Source: Lagopus muta (taxonomy: Eukaryota; Chordata; Aves; Galliformes; Phasianidae). From it: DNA of 64,000 bases. Location: the NCBI RefSeq assembly GCF_023343835.1, contig NC_064434.1, positions 14,241,505 to 14,305,504 of the forward strand, written 5' to 3'. The position numbers were made by a program, and so were the translations under genes. Under the pieces are notes generated by a model, which made no database searches, was not told where the DNA came from, and saw only the letters and a list, made by a program, of their open reading frames with translations. Below, one piece after another: positions 11,853 through 25,318 of the stretch (its first letter is position 1; the number at the start of each line of letters is the position of its first letter).

Positions 11853-14800
11853 CTGCTTAGTGTACCGGTGCACAGATGGCATCTCCCTTCTGCAGATCTT
11901 GGCCCCACATGGCTGCTGAATTGCCCATGTATCACCTTGATCCAGCAAAGAGGAGTAATGCTTCTGTTTGAAGGAGCGAGTGCCCTGCAGCCAGAAAAAT
12001 GAGCAGAGCTTGCCTAAGGTAGCCAGACGTGTTGGATGGTTCTCTACGTTAATGTCCTCTGTTCAGTGTTCAGGCTGATTTAGCTGCATGAGGTCATTCA
12101 GCCTTACACATCACTGCATGTCATGCAGTGTCAGTAGTCAGGCCTCATATTTCAACATTTCTTTCCAAATATGTATGTATGAGTGTTGCAGCACTATCTT
12201 TAGTGATGCTGGCTGTAACTGCACTTTTTTCCATAATGTGGTTTTCTTTGGAAAGAAGTGCTATGTGAGATGACATCGTTTTTAAGACTGCTGAGATGTG
12301 AGATGCTCAGTGTGTTTGAACAAATTGCGGGCAGCCTGCACGAAGATCAAGGTCACCCAGAGATGGAGGCCACCCAGCCTGAGATCTTGGCTCATCAACA
12401 CAGGAGTCATTTCCTCAGCCTGCCAAAGCATGAACCAGGGGTTAGCATATGCTCGTGTATGTCATGATGTTCATCTGATAACACTGCCTGATGATTAATC
12501 GCTGTAATTAATTGCACATTAATATAGTTCACTGCAGCATATTGAAACGGCAATGGAGATTCCCTCTTCAGCAAAACAAAGGAGTTTTATACTCTGTAAT
12601 ATAACAGGTAGAAAAAAGAACTTTGTTTATGATGCAACATGGTGAATCCATGTGTCATTTGTACTGTCATATCTCTCCATCCCTTTTTTCCCCTCCCTTT
12701 TACCTCCTCATGTGCAGGATTCACTCATTACTTCTCTTGCAACCCTGGGCTTGTAGATATTGTGGTTATCTTGGGTGGTCTCCTGCTCAAAGTACAGGAC
12801 TGAAGAGCTATACTGAGCCCTCTCTGCCACCCTGGGCATAAAAGCTGCATTTCTGTGGGGAGAGTTCTATCAGGAAGCTGCCATGGGGTAGCATCTGCCC
12901 CAGCTGTGTGTTGATAAGGGAGAGTGCTGAGCACTCTGAGGAGGTGTGTATCCCACCCCTCCATGGCTCCCTACATGTTTCTCCAGGAGACTAAAGCCAC
13001 AATTCACTCATTTCTGCTCCTCGATCTCACAGGGTGGTAGGCAGTTCTCCACTCTGGGGTGTGATAGGACCACCTACCCTTCTGGAGGAAGGGTAAACCC
13101 TTCCTAGACTATTACCAAGCTCATTTTCAAAAGAAGCAGTGAATGTCAAGCTGGGAAAAAAGAGAGTTCTTTCCCACAAGTGCCTTGAACGCTCAGTCAC
13201 AATGCTCTTGGATCAGCATGTTCCTGTTAGAAATGGATTGACCCAACAAGGAGCAGGTCTGGGATGAAAACAGCCATGGTACAGTGGCTGGATAGTGACA
13301 GTTCCATGAAAAAAGTTATGGCAATGGCACGAGGAGAGGCAGGTGGAAGTGTGAGCAAGTTCTTCCCTACTTTTTAGCCAGAATTTGGCCCCAAATGTAA
13401 ATTCTGCAAAATTCTTGGCTATGAGCTATTCCTAGAATAAAGGATCCCAGAAGGAAAATTAGGAAATCTAAAGAACACCTCTAAAGAGAAAATTTAACCT
13501 GTATTTGGTTGTATGTAGTCAAGCAGTAGGTGCCAGAAGAAGCAAAGCAGGCAACAAATAACCACATTTCTGGCAACTACTGCTTCTACAGTACTGGATT
13601 GCAGTTTTCATTATAACAGGTGGAGGTCAATATCAGTGATTATCATCTGACAGAGGACTTATGCAAGAGGTGCTGGATGACACGTGAGAATAGAGCTCAT
13701 GAGCAATGAGGCATTGAATAGAGCACAAAGGTAACAGCCATTAATTTTGACTGGAGGTCACAACTTCTTATGTTGGCAGAGCTACTGCCACACTGTCCTT
13801 GTTCCCAGGGAGGTGCCTGGTGCTGAAGGCTGCCCTGCTCCTGGCTGAGGTGATGAGATGGGCCTGGCTACATGGCCCTTCCCTGACAGCCCCACGGGGT
13901 CCCTGCTGCCCTTGGCCCATGTGGTGCCCTTATATTGGATTAGGGCACAGGAATCCCTAAGGCCAACGTGACAAAAGTGTCACATTGACAGAGGGCAATG
14001 GAGTCTCTTCCTGAGCCTTGCCACATGGGCCTCTGCCAAATGAACTGCAATTTCCTAAGCAGAAGGCACCACCAAACTGAGATGAGAGACTGTGGAGAGA
14101 GGACAGTGTTTTGACATGTGGGACCCAAGAGCTACAAAGAAAGACCACACATGCTGTAGTTTTGTTGTTAACGTAAGCAGAGATTCTCAAAGCTTTTATT
14201 GAAAGACAATAGGATGGAGATTTCTTACATCATTGTGAAAGACTTTTGGTAAAAAAACATACGTGAAAGTCATGTGAGGATACAGAAAGCATCAGATATT
14301 TTATTCTGTCCCTGAAAGATCAATGAATGGAAGTGCTGAGGAAAGTTCCTGCCCAAAAACAAAGACCAAGACCCATGCTAGAGATGCAAGATGAGGGCAT
14401 TTCTCAAACAGGGCAGATAAAGAGACTTCCATCCTTTGATTTTAAAAGTTATGCACTTAACCAGATGATCTTGTATATCAAATCTATTTTTGCAAAGCAC
14501 TATCTGCTGTTTAAGAACACTGCTGTGAAATACAAGCTTTGACATGAAACCACCAACCACAATTATCTCCAGTTCAACAAGCTGGTAAAAAACCTATCAA
14601 GTGCACAGGAAACAGCAGCAGCAAGGCAAGGAGGAGTGATCAGAAGGCAGCCAAATGGAAGATAAATGTGACAATGCTCAAAAACTAGGAAATTGAAGTT
14701 GTCACTTTAGAAGAAAACACAGGTCAAGCTGTATAACTCTTTCTTGAAACAGACTCAGTCATGTGGTGTAAGGGCTAGAGAACTAACTGAATTATAGAAA

Positions 14801-15960
14801 TTCATTTGTGCAGAATCATGTTATAGATTTTAGAGATACATACATTGAGGAGTCCAACCTGGGTCTGGGAATTCAAATCGAGGATAGCTTCATCTCAGAG
14901 GAACAAGTGTTAGAAGCTGCTCTCTGAACACTTATTTCTCACTTCTGAGCAGCTGCTGTGAGTAGCAATGAGAGTTTTACCTTCTTGCTAAAAAAAAAAA
15001 CTTGTTGCTCCAAGCAGAAGACCTTCTTTCAGTAGTCATCTACTGATGTTTTACGCAACTGAAGCCGGGAACACGAGTGCCTGACTTGCCAGAAGCCCAG
15101 AGCAGGATCACTTAACAAGTCAAGACAAAAGAAACTCCAGGAGAGCTAGGGTCCATGAGACTGCTGCTTCTCTGTGGGAAAGATGCTGCATTTTCGGGTG
15201 GTACAAAACAATTGCCACTAGTAGCCGTGGGGGTCCTTCAGTGGGTGAGGTTATCCCACAGGGAAATAGGCAACATCTCCTCCAAACCCAGAACAGAGAG
15301 CCTTGAGCTGGCTGCTTTGCCCAAGAAAACCTCACGCAAGCACCAACCACAGAAGGCAAGGGCAGCTGAGCCCCAGGGCATGGAACAGCCAGAACTAGTG
15401 GCCTCCTGGTGCTTTGTAACACTGGTGCTGATGTCTCACTGGAGGCACTCTAAATAAGCGCTCAATATATGTACAAACTACACATGCACACACTCTCTCC
15501 CATCTAGAGGAGTCTTCTGTGTGGCACATCGGCCACTAACAGAGGTCATCCCTTATGTAAACCACTGTGAAACAAGCTCAAGTGAAACGCTTCAGAAGAT
15601 CAGATGTTTTGAAGAAAAGCTTGTAGTGGGTGGTGGTTTCTTTCATAATTCAGTCACCAGAAGGAAGGAAGAGGCCATGAGCTCTTTTGGTTTAGATACT
15701 GAGTCTCTCGAGGATATGGCATAACTAATTGAAATGTTCTGCCCCCACTTCCCTCTCTATAAAATAAAGACAGTGAGTACTTGTTGCCAGGTGACATTAT
15801 TTAGAGTGTACTTAATTTATTGAAATCATAAATGCTACGTCAGTGCTATGGTTTTGGAAGACACTTTCTCCCAGTCTCTCTAACTCATGTTTGGGAGACT
15901 TCTCTCAACCCCCAAATTCACATGGGATGGGGAGCAGGAATGCTAATTGTTGAACCATTG
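11853..15960. other. Unassigned intergenic DNA
   Basis: No gene is recognised. 12470-12620 is repeat-free and contains homeodomain-type TAATTA cores (CTGTAATTAATTGC near 12504). A 19-bp near-perfect palindrome lies at 12112-12130. A poly-A run is at about 14990-15000. Around 15735-15850 there is weak likeness to MIR-type repeats. Confidence 0.4.
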
Positions 15961-16111
15961 GTAACTTAGCTGGGCAAAACACTGAACTCCTTTTCTTCAG
16001 ATTTTTCATCTGTAGAACTGGGATGTCTATCTTTTACAGTCACGTAGTGAGGATTGATTTATTGTTTAATGTGTGTAAAGAATTAAAGAAGTGCTAAGTA
16101 TTATTATTATC
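15961..16111 (+). repeat. Ancient MIR/L2-like repeat
   Basis: The order of motifs matches the 3' half of MIR/L2-type repeats: CTTCAGATTTTTCATCTGTA (the usual 'cagtttcctcatctgta' block), then GTGAGGATTGATTTATTG, then AGAAGTGCTAAGTATTATTA with ATT repeats at the end. Divergence is high, consistent with insertion long before birds arose. Whether it is MIR, L2 or a related CORE element needs a profile search. Confidence 0.6.
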
Positions 16112-19100
16112 AAGCCAGAAGGGTGAGTCAATGACCCATTTCCTATCTGAGCTTGCCTTCAAGGTGTTGATGTTTCTGGCAGATTACAGGAATTGAATAA
16201 CTGCCATAGGTTGTATTCATATAGCAATGCAAATAAAGCACTTTTGTGGGCATTATGTTGCTTCGGGGTTTGTGATTACAGAGGGAAGATGCATAGATTA
16301 TAACTGCTTTTAGATCCATAGCATCTCCACAGGCTATGCTTTTTAGCCTCTCTGGGAACCACAGCAGTACGTACATCCACAGTGGGAAATGGGAAAAATG
16401 GGGCAGATAGGTAAAGGAAATATGATGTCTGACTCAAGTGCAATTCTACTGAAAATTTCCTGTAAGCCCTTTGCAGATCAGTCTGGAAAATCCTTGGAGA
16501 TATGCTGTAGGAAAGCTCAGGAAATCCTTCTGCTACAGCTCTTAATATAAAACCAATAAATGGATTTCACTCACGTGGTGTTCAGGTAGTACAGAACTGC
16601 TGACTTCTTGTTCCTTGACCTTGACACTCAACAGGGAACTCATTCACCTTTTCTCTTTCCCACTGACCCACTAGATTTAGTAGTATTGCCAAAACCATGT
16701 GTATACACTGGTCATTTTGAGATGCTTTAGTGTTCTGAAGTTTAGTATTCAATCGTTGCATTTGATGAAACTGATGGGATGTTTTGTTGAAGTGTAGAAA
16801 CACATATTCTCCCCTGAAATCACCCCAAAGAGATCATGTAGTCAAAGCTTGCATTGATTACTCAGATTTTCACTGGCTTTTCCCATTCTCCCTTGTCCTG
16901 TTCTCTCTCGTCCCACAGGGACATGTCCATTCTGGTGGATGTGTTTGCTGATGGCACATTCTTGTCCTCATTAAAACAATAAGATTTGTGCTAATTCGTG
17001 CTACTTGGAAGTGAATGTGGGTCAGTCCTCAAGGATGTGCTAGGAGAGGAGTGTATCTGTATCAAGGTACATTTTGACATTTAAAGGAAAACATAACCAT
17101 TCTGTGTACTTATATCTAGGAGCAGCTAAGTAAGAATGTTCACTTCAGTTTGATTGTTTGGGAATGAGGCTTCTCAGAAGCTTCCCAGTAGATACTGCTG
17201 GGACATCACTTTAAACCCAGAAAACTTCTCATTTGTAAGAAAAATAAATCTGAAGAAAACTTGTCTTTTTATTTTTTCCCAATTACTCATGCCTAAAATG
17301 AAGCCTGAGGCCATTTCACAGTTATTTAGGTACCTAAAGCAGCAGATTGGTGAATACTGTTGTTTTCTAACAGCATGCTGAAGAGAAGTTGCTGCTTTTG
17401 AATTGTCCACTTGTGCCACTCAGCACTAAAACACATGTGAAATCTGGCCAAGGATTGCCAAGGACCACAGGTAAGTTAATAAGGACAGACCACCAAAACT
17501 GAGCACCTGCAGTTTTGTAAGATCTCTTATTGTATTCTAGGTGCTGGGAGCCATTGATCTCATTGGCATATCCAAGCTATGTTTGGAAAAGTATGAAAAC
17601 AGATGTTTTAGAGCTGAGTTTCTGTTCTGTTTCATTTCACAGCAGAATTTGTTTGTCACCAAATACGAAATTCTAAGGCAACTATCAATCCATGTCAGTG
17701 GGATTAACACTGGCACACACTCTTGCCTGATCCTGTTTCCTCACACTCACCTGTTCCCTTCAACCACTCCCTTGGCTTTGTGTCTTGTTGCTGACTTGGC
17801 ACCACCACTCATTCACACCTTTTTTCCTAGAACTGTCTCCCACTCGCCTGTCAAGTGCCCACCATCCCCCCAAAAAATGCCTTCATGGCAGATAAAAGCC
17901 TTTGCTTCAATCTTGCCCCAATATCTCGAGGCATAATTGTTGCCTTAGCAGGGTGGAACCTGTCTCCGTAAGCCAATGTATTATGGGAGCACAGAAGTTG
18001 ATTGAAGGTCAGAAGAACTGATGCTTACACTAACTTTTGTCCTGGTTGGACCTGTAGTGTTCTCATACTTTATAGACATGATGCTATAGCTAACTGTCTG
18101 TAATGAAAAACAATTATTTACCATAATTTTATGAGGATCCCACTCATGTTCTTGCTCTCTTATTGCAGTAGTTCAAGAACTGCTGGATTTTGATGGTGTT
18201 TCTTTCCTATAGGAATTACTATACACCGCTGTGTTTCCACAGTTAAATGTTTAAGCCCGGCAAATGATTGATATTGTGAAATCTTAATTCTACTTTCTTG
18301 TATTGAATGCATCAACATCATAACCATTAATATGACTAATAAGAAAATAATAAAAGAGAAGACACATCATTTGAGAAGAACTAGTGGTCACTACTAAGAC
18401 AGTCTGAGATGTGATCTTAGAAAGATGGAAAACAATCGAAATGGCAAGGTACTGTGGATACACTATGCTTTAACAGGCAAAAACTGTTAAGCTAGTAATG
18501 CTATCTGATTAATGAAAGAGAAGACCTAAGGATATTTCATATATACAGAGAGTTGAAGTCAAGGACAGGATTGGACCAATGATATGAAGGTGTGATTTTC
18601 ATCTTCATTGCCTTGTGTCCATAGTCCGTTTCTAAATCTATTTCCACAGCTGTGACTCATACCCAACCACATAGGATAGTTTTTTCCATGTAATGATGTT
18701 GCATCTATCCTTCTTATCCAGGACCATATATTTGGCATGTACCTGTGAATAATAAAGGCAAGGAGGAGAAAGACTCCAAGAAGCAAGAGAGGAAGAGCTG
18801 AAGAAAAGTAGATAATAATGACATGACAGAGAGAAAGAAATAATGGAGGTAGTGAGTAACATGCTGAAAGGAAGAACAAGAAGATATATTAAAAAATTAC
18901 GACTTACCCTGCACGGAAAAAAGGAGGTCTATACAACTTGGCACTGATAACAATAACTGCTCTTCTGTCTCATGCTTTCAGAAAACAGCAAAGCACACTG
19001 ACTTGCCACATAAACTCTTCTGGGCCTTATTTTTGACAGCCAGTTTTAACAGGTGTCCAGACTGAGCCACATATCTGTCAACTGTGATGCCAGACTAGGT

Positions 19101-21689
19101 GGAATATATGGTATAAGGAGTTAGCAGTAAGCTTGCAAAACATCGAAGACAGCATGGAACAGCAAGGAAACTGGTGCCTGGACAACTGTCAAAATCAAAC
19201 TGCTTCAACCTTGTAAGTAGAATTGAAACCAACGGCAGATGATTTTACTCTATAAATAAAAAGAGAACAAGGCAAATTAAGTTGTTCTGCTTTGCAGTGA
19301 AAAGTAGTAAAGATAAAAGATAGCATCATTTTGACTCCAAATTGAAATAAGTATCTTGCTTGATTTTCTCATAAGGACATGGGCTTAAAACCTATGGGCA
19401 AAGATAATGTGTTTAGTGAGTGTCTATGTATGTGGAAAGGACAATGCATAGTAGAAGCATAATCCAAAGGGTTTGCTGTGAATAAACCAAAGGTCACTGG
19501 CAATATTGAAGTGCTGCCACATGAAATTGCAGTTCCAGTGAGAAGGCAACAGGCTAGCAAATGGTACACTCTGGCTGGAGAATTGCAATCATCATGTGCA
19601 TTTGAATGAAAAGCCACCTGGAAAGTTTGAGTCAGTCTGATGAAGAATTGTATAGGCTTTAGAAAGAAAGTGTGACTAAAAGATTAATTAAAGTCATGCG
19701 GGTAAATGGAAATGAAAAAGTACTACAGGGATTTTTCTAAAGGTGAACACTAAAGAAATAACTTGCCAACTTATGATACATTAAAAATGATACATTAGAT
19801 AACTGCAGTAGATATATCCTACGTGGACTACAGTAAAGTCTTTGTTACGGTACCAAAAAGGATAGTACTAACCATAGCAGGGTGGAAAAGAACTGGTGAA
19901 AAAGAGGATGGCAGCCAGATATATTGAACAGGAGCTGTTGAGCTGGAGGGAGAAGTCCCTCCATGCAGGATGAGAACTTAGAAGGAAATACTTAACATAA
20001 GGAATGGCTGTAGCAGGAATGACAAAAAAAACCAGAGTGGCTTAGTGAAATGTGATGACGACCATCACTGATGCAAAGACACTCTAATAAGAAGTTGATT
20101 TTGCCAGTTTGCACATAGAATAAAATAGCATTTTTCCTGCAGCTATTCCTGTAAACTTGCTAGAGCACTGGGAAATGGGTGTCCCCTCTCATTCCTGGTG
20201 TTTATGTTTCCATCTTCACTGACAAAGAAATAAATGATTCTGCAGAAAATATAGGTCAGAAAGTAATTCAGATTACTCTGGCTCAGGTAGGTTGGCTTTG
20301 CCACGTTGGCCAGAGGAAGAGTGTAGTAAACATTTATTTTGGCCTGTGCATGGCACTTGTAGAGCAGATGAGGTCGCTTTTAGATTTCTGATCTCAGCCT
20401 GGGTCTGAAGATAAGAGTTACACAAACAGCTCTTGAGTAGGTTTGTCACTCTCTACATGGCATGATGGAAATGAAACAAATTACAAAGAAAGACAGAAGC
20501 AAATTGCAGTCTGAAGATCAAAGATATTTCCTCCATTAAGGAAGCAACCACACAGTGGGGCAGGCCCAGAGTTGGGCTGTTTTTAAGGCCAGGTTGACTC
20601 AGAGCTGGCTCTGAGCTGGCAGAATTGGACAGTAAACTGCAGGTAAATGATGTCTGAATATTCACGATCCCTTCTGCTTTTATGGGTGTCCTTGGAAACC
20701 AGGCCAGCAGGGAGGGATATGTGAGTTCTGTGTGAGCTTTGACCTAGAATACCGCTGTCTCTTCCCATGCCATGGCAGGAGCACCAAATTCTAAGACTTG
20801 AATTAGCTCATGGAAAGCCTTGAATTAGCTGCAATCTGGATAAGTCTATACCAAGTGTGCTATTACGTTGAGTAATGCGACAAGAAGGGCTGCTGTCAGT
20901 CTCAGATCTGCTTGGTGCTGTTGCCAATGCTGAGCAGCCTTGCTGAAGAATGGACAAAAGAAGCAAGTGGCAGCACTTTGTAGAAAGACCAAATCAACAA
21001 AACACACCAATCTGCATGGCAGCACTGGAGCAGAGTCCAGAGACTAGCCAGAACACAAGAACTCTGCTGAAAGCCGCAGCTGGCAGGACTCACCAGCAGC
21101 AGGTGCATCAGGATGCCCATGGACCACAAGGCTCATTGAGATGAGGTGTTACTGGCTGGCATCCCTTCTGCTGTGCTCAAGGGCATTTTTAGAACTGCAC
21201 CAAATACTTCTCAAGTCTGTGCCCCTCGCATCTTGGAGCCATTGTATTATTTACCTACATTATTGCTGGCGCAATTTGTTCCATGTCTTGAAGTCTTCCT
21301 GTGGCAATCAGGTGCAGCATTTCTTAAGCTCTGTTGGCACCACAACTGAACAGCAGCGGGAGGCTGGCAGGCAGCATGGCAGCACTACAAGGGCATGCTG
21401 AAGAATGACTCATTGTCAAGATGCAAAAGACAAAAAGATTGATTGGGGAAGAGCTGAGGAATAAGTTGTAATGGTGACTCACCATAACCCACCCTTTTGG
21501 CATTCACACACCTGTCAGCTGATTCATAATTTTCATCCTGCGTTGTTTTCTCCTCCATGTCAAGAGGATCAATCAAATAAGGCTCAATCAATTAAATAGG
21601 GGACTGTGTGTGGGAGAGCCCAATCCTTTTTCCATCTGCACTGGATAAGTCCCGTTCTCTGCCTTCTGTTGGGCCCATCATTTTGGGGA
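16112..21689. other. Unassigned intergenic DNA
   Basis: No coding exon or clear repeat is recognised in this 5.6-kb stretch. It is AT-rich, with scattered short open frames of up to 131 codons (17541-17936) that show no known domain. Confidence 0.4.
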
Positions 21690-21966
21690 AAGGACCAAAG
21701 GGGAAAGCATGGAGTTGCATCAGGGGATGGCCAAGCTGGTCAGGCTGGGTGTTAGGAAAAGGTTCTTCACCAGCGGGCGGTGGGCACAGAACAGACTCTC
21801 CAGGGCAGTGGTCATGGCTCCAAGCTGTCAGAGTTCAAGGAATGTTTGGACAGCACGCTCAGTACTATGGTCTGATTTTTGATGGTCCTATGCGGAACTG
21901 AGAGTTGGACTTGGTGATTTTTGTGGGTTCCACGCAACCTGAGGATATTCTGTGACTCTGATTCTA
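21690..21966 (+). mobile_element. CR1 LINE 3' fragment (plus strand)
   Basis: A sense-strand CR1 3' end: GTTAGGAAAAGGTTCTTCAC near 21751, CTCCAGGGCAGTGGTCATGG near 21799, GAGTTGGACTTGGTGATTTT near 21902, and terminal ATTCTGTGACTCTGATTCTA at 21947-21966. Confidence 0.82.
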
Positions 21967-22304
21967 GGTGATGGAGAGCCAGCATGTGGGACACTTTGTG
22001 AAAACTGAGGGATGGTGAGAGGGATGTGTCCTTGCTGAATTCTTGTTTCTTACCAAGTGGAATTTACTTTTTTCCCTACCTTCACCGTTCTTCCAAGTGT
22101 TTATTTTTGGCCCAATGGTTGTCACTAAAAGTGCTGTTGTCTCTGTCAGTGCCCTCATAGCCATGTTTTTCAGCCTTGTCACTCCCTCCCCTCTGCTTAG
22201 AGGATGGGCCTCTGCCAGAGACATCCTGTTGTCTCCACTGGCATTCTGCTGAGAAGTTCCCTTGTGCCTGCTGGTGGCATAGGTTTCTGGCCTTTGTGGA
22301 AACA

Positions 22305-22858
22305 CCTCAGGAGGTCCTACTCTTCCCTAGTGGGGCCACATCTGAAGTACTGTGTCCAGTTCTGAGCTCCTCAATTCAAGAAATACAGGAAACCTCTGGA
22401 GAGAGCCCAGTGCAGGTGCACAAAGATGTTAAGGGTCCTGGAGCATCTCCTGGATGAGGAAAGGCTGAGAGACCTGCGGTTGTTCAGCATGGGGAAGAAA
22501 AGGATGAAGGAGGAGTTTATCAATGCCTATACATATCTAACAGACAGGAGTCAAATGGTTGGGGCCAGGATCTTCTTGATTGTGCAAAGTGGCAGAACAA
22601 GGGGTGACGGGCACAAAATGGGACACAAGAATTCCCATACAAACACAAGAAAGAACTTCTTTACTGTGAGCGTGACAGAGCACTGGAACAGGCTGCCCAA
22701 AGAGGTTGTGGAGTCTCCTTCTCTGGAGATATTCGAAACCCACCCAGAGGATTTCCTATGTAACCTACTCCAGGCAACCTGCTTTAGCAGGGGGTTGGAA
22801 CCAATGATTTTCAGAGGTCCATTCAAACCCAATGAATCTTCAGTTCTGCGACTCTGAA
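22305..22858 (+). mobile_element. CR1 LINE 3' fragment (plus strand)
   Basis: It starts in the region encoding the end of the reverse transcriptase (GGGGCCACATCTGAAGTACT near 22331) and runs to the 3' terminus. It retains a 143-codon open frame (22426-22857) with typical CR1 C-terminal text such as LLDEERLRDLRLFSMGKKRM and TEHWNRLPKEVVESPSLEIF. This is LINE sequence, not a host gene. Confidence 0.88.
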
Positions 22859-22859
22859 A

Positions 22860-24916
22860 ATCTGCTTGCCAAATAGTAGGAAGAACATCAAATCACTGCC
22901 AGAGGGATGTGGCTGAGCAGGTAGGGCATGACAAAGTGGGGAGGGCTGGAGATGCAGGATGAGGAAGCCAGGGGGGTCTCTAGCATTGACTGCCATTTTT
23001 CCCAGGGCATGGCAAGGCAGCTGTACAAGGGAAGGCCATACTTGCAGGGAGCTGTATGTTGACCAGCTGAGTGCCAGGCGAGCAGTCCCATCCTCGTGCA
23101 CAGTGTGGCACTGGCAGGACAGGAGGTGACAATGGAACTGGGCTCCTGATGAGCCTACCAGCCATCATGAAGGCCTCATTCTTGGCAGCTGGTTCCATGG
23201 ATGGCCTCTGGAAACAGTCATCTTCACAAAAGTATTGCCAGGATAGCTCAGACATCAACTTACTCCATTGGTTTCCTCTGAAAGACACTCAATTTCCCCA
23301 GCAGAAATGCTGTGGAAGGGAAAGATGCATGAGCACAGTTTTGAGAAAGAGCTGGATGGCTGTCTGCTTCTGAAACAGGAGACGTATGGTATCACAAGCA
23401 GAAAGCAAAAAGTCACAAGTAGATGTCATCGGATGCAGCTTGACAGGTGATACAGAATGTTTCTGAAAATCCCACCTTGCATTTACAGTATTTTCCAGTG
23501 CACCTAGAACCAAGGACAGACATCTTTGCAGATCAAAATAAAAAGAGTTGGATTTCTTTTATTCCACAAGGTGTAGCCTTTTTGATCTCTTGCCTAGTTG
23601 CCTGAAGACTGACAAGAAAAAAAAAATAAATAAAAAGAACTAGAATTGTCTTATGGAAGGGTAAATACATGTCTGTAATGAGAGCCAGTCCAACACACAG
23701 AGGTCTTATGCTCTTATCTAGGATACAGCTCTAAAAATACCACTGTAGGGTTTGGGGAGTATTCATTCTCAAAAGGTCTCAGTGACTTCACCACCCTGCT
23801 TGCTTGGATTTACATTTACAAGTGCTGTCATCCACGAACACCTTTCCAGCACGCTTGGCTTCACTTCCCAAAACTCAGCTGAGTTCTCACTGCCAAGTGC
23901 ATCATTACCAGCAACACCAAATCTAGGAGGCAGATTCTACCACCTGGGACCTGACTCAGTGCTATCATGCTGGGGGGTTCACACAGGTGCTGATGAGAAA
24001 AGGAGATGTTCCTGTAGATGGAATGAAGTTAGCAATTAAACTTTTAGTGACTGAGATTTAATGATGGAGTTCTGAATGTCTGTAGCTTCTTTCCACCATT
24101 GTGGGACAAAAAAGGGAAAGGCCAAAGAGAATTGCAGTTGAATCACAGAAAATATGTGGTCAGGTTTGCTTTTCTGCAATGCCAGGCTTCCTGAGAGATA
24201 GGAAAATCCAGCAAGTACACAAGATAAGTGCAGCTGCTAATGCTGCTTTCATAGCATAGTGGTGTTTACACAGGATTGGGGTATCAATCTAGGGATATGG
24301 CTGCTGCTCTTGGTCCCTACAAGCACACAGCCACCTTTCCTGCTCTGTGATCCCCTCCAGAGGTGTTCAGTTGTGTGACTCCTAAACAATAAAGAGCCCA
24401 GAGCCTTTCCATCCCTCAGCACTGTAAGCTACATTCACATATGAATGCAAAGATCTGTGAGTGTTATCAACTTGTATATTTACATGTACTATATATTTAC
24501 TAATATATATTTACATGATAACATGCTGCTCACACCCACAGCTTTCTGCATTCATAAATTCTGCACTACATTGTTTCTGCAAGTCTCTCACTTTTCTCTC
24601 TTTTCAAGGTGTAATTCCTTCAAGTTCTTTCTATGTTGGAAGCAGGGCCCCTAAACTGTTCCCTCTTTCCCTGACCAAAAAGAAAAGAAGCAGAAAAGAA
24701 ATGGCCTTTCACCTACTTATTTTTTTCACCATGGATCAATTGTAGTGGTGCAGTTGGAGGGACAGGACAGAAGACCATACAAATGGGTGCCGTGGTAGGA
24801 AGGGATGTTCATGAAGCTGCAGTCAGAGCAGTAAAGTCCCATCTGTAGTCACTGAGCAGCTCAGATGACCTGTCTTTCAACAGCCTATCTCATTATAGGC
24901 ATCCTTGCCTTGCGTT
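22860..24916. other. Unassigned intergenic DNA
   Basis: No gene is recognised. An A-rich run lies at 23617-23638 and TA-rich DNA with TATATTTAC repeats at 24472-24520. Confidence 0.4.
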
Positions 24917-25318
24917 CATAGAATCAGAGAATCACAGAGAATTGGAGAACCACAGAATGGCTTGGGTTAGAAGAGACCTTAAAGATCACCTGGCTCCAAC
25001 CCCCTGCCATGAGCTGGTTGCCCCCCATCAGATCAGTCTGCCTTGGACCCATCCAAGCTGACCTTGAGTTCCTCTGGGAATAGGGCACCCACCGCTTCTT
25101 TGGGCAGCTGTGCCAGGGCCTCACCACCATCCTCTGAGTAAAGAATTTTTTTCCAAAAATTAACCTAAATCTTCCCCCTTTTAGCTTATAAGCCATTCTC
25201 CTTCTTTCGTCTGTATCAGACTACACAAAAAATTGCTTCCTCTCATGCTTATAATCTCCCCTCCAATGGAAAAAAGCTGCAGTGAGGCCTTCCTAGAGCC
25301 TTCTCTCTCCATGCCAAG
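24917..25318 (-). mobile_element. CR1 LINE 3' fragment (minus strand)
   Basis: It begins with TCATAGAATCAGAGAATCAC, followed by GGCTTGGGTTAGAAGAGACC and CCAACCCCCTGCCATGAGCT, the antisense CR1 3' end. Likeness fades after about 25310. Confidence 0.85.

Noticed and set aside
22426-22857. 143-codon plus-strand frame with protein-like composition
   Set aside because: It is the CR1 C-terminal and 3' region, not a host gene.
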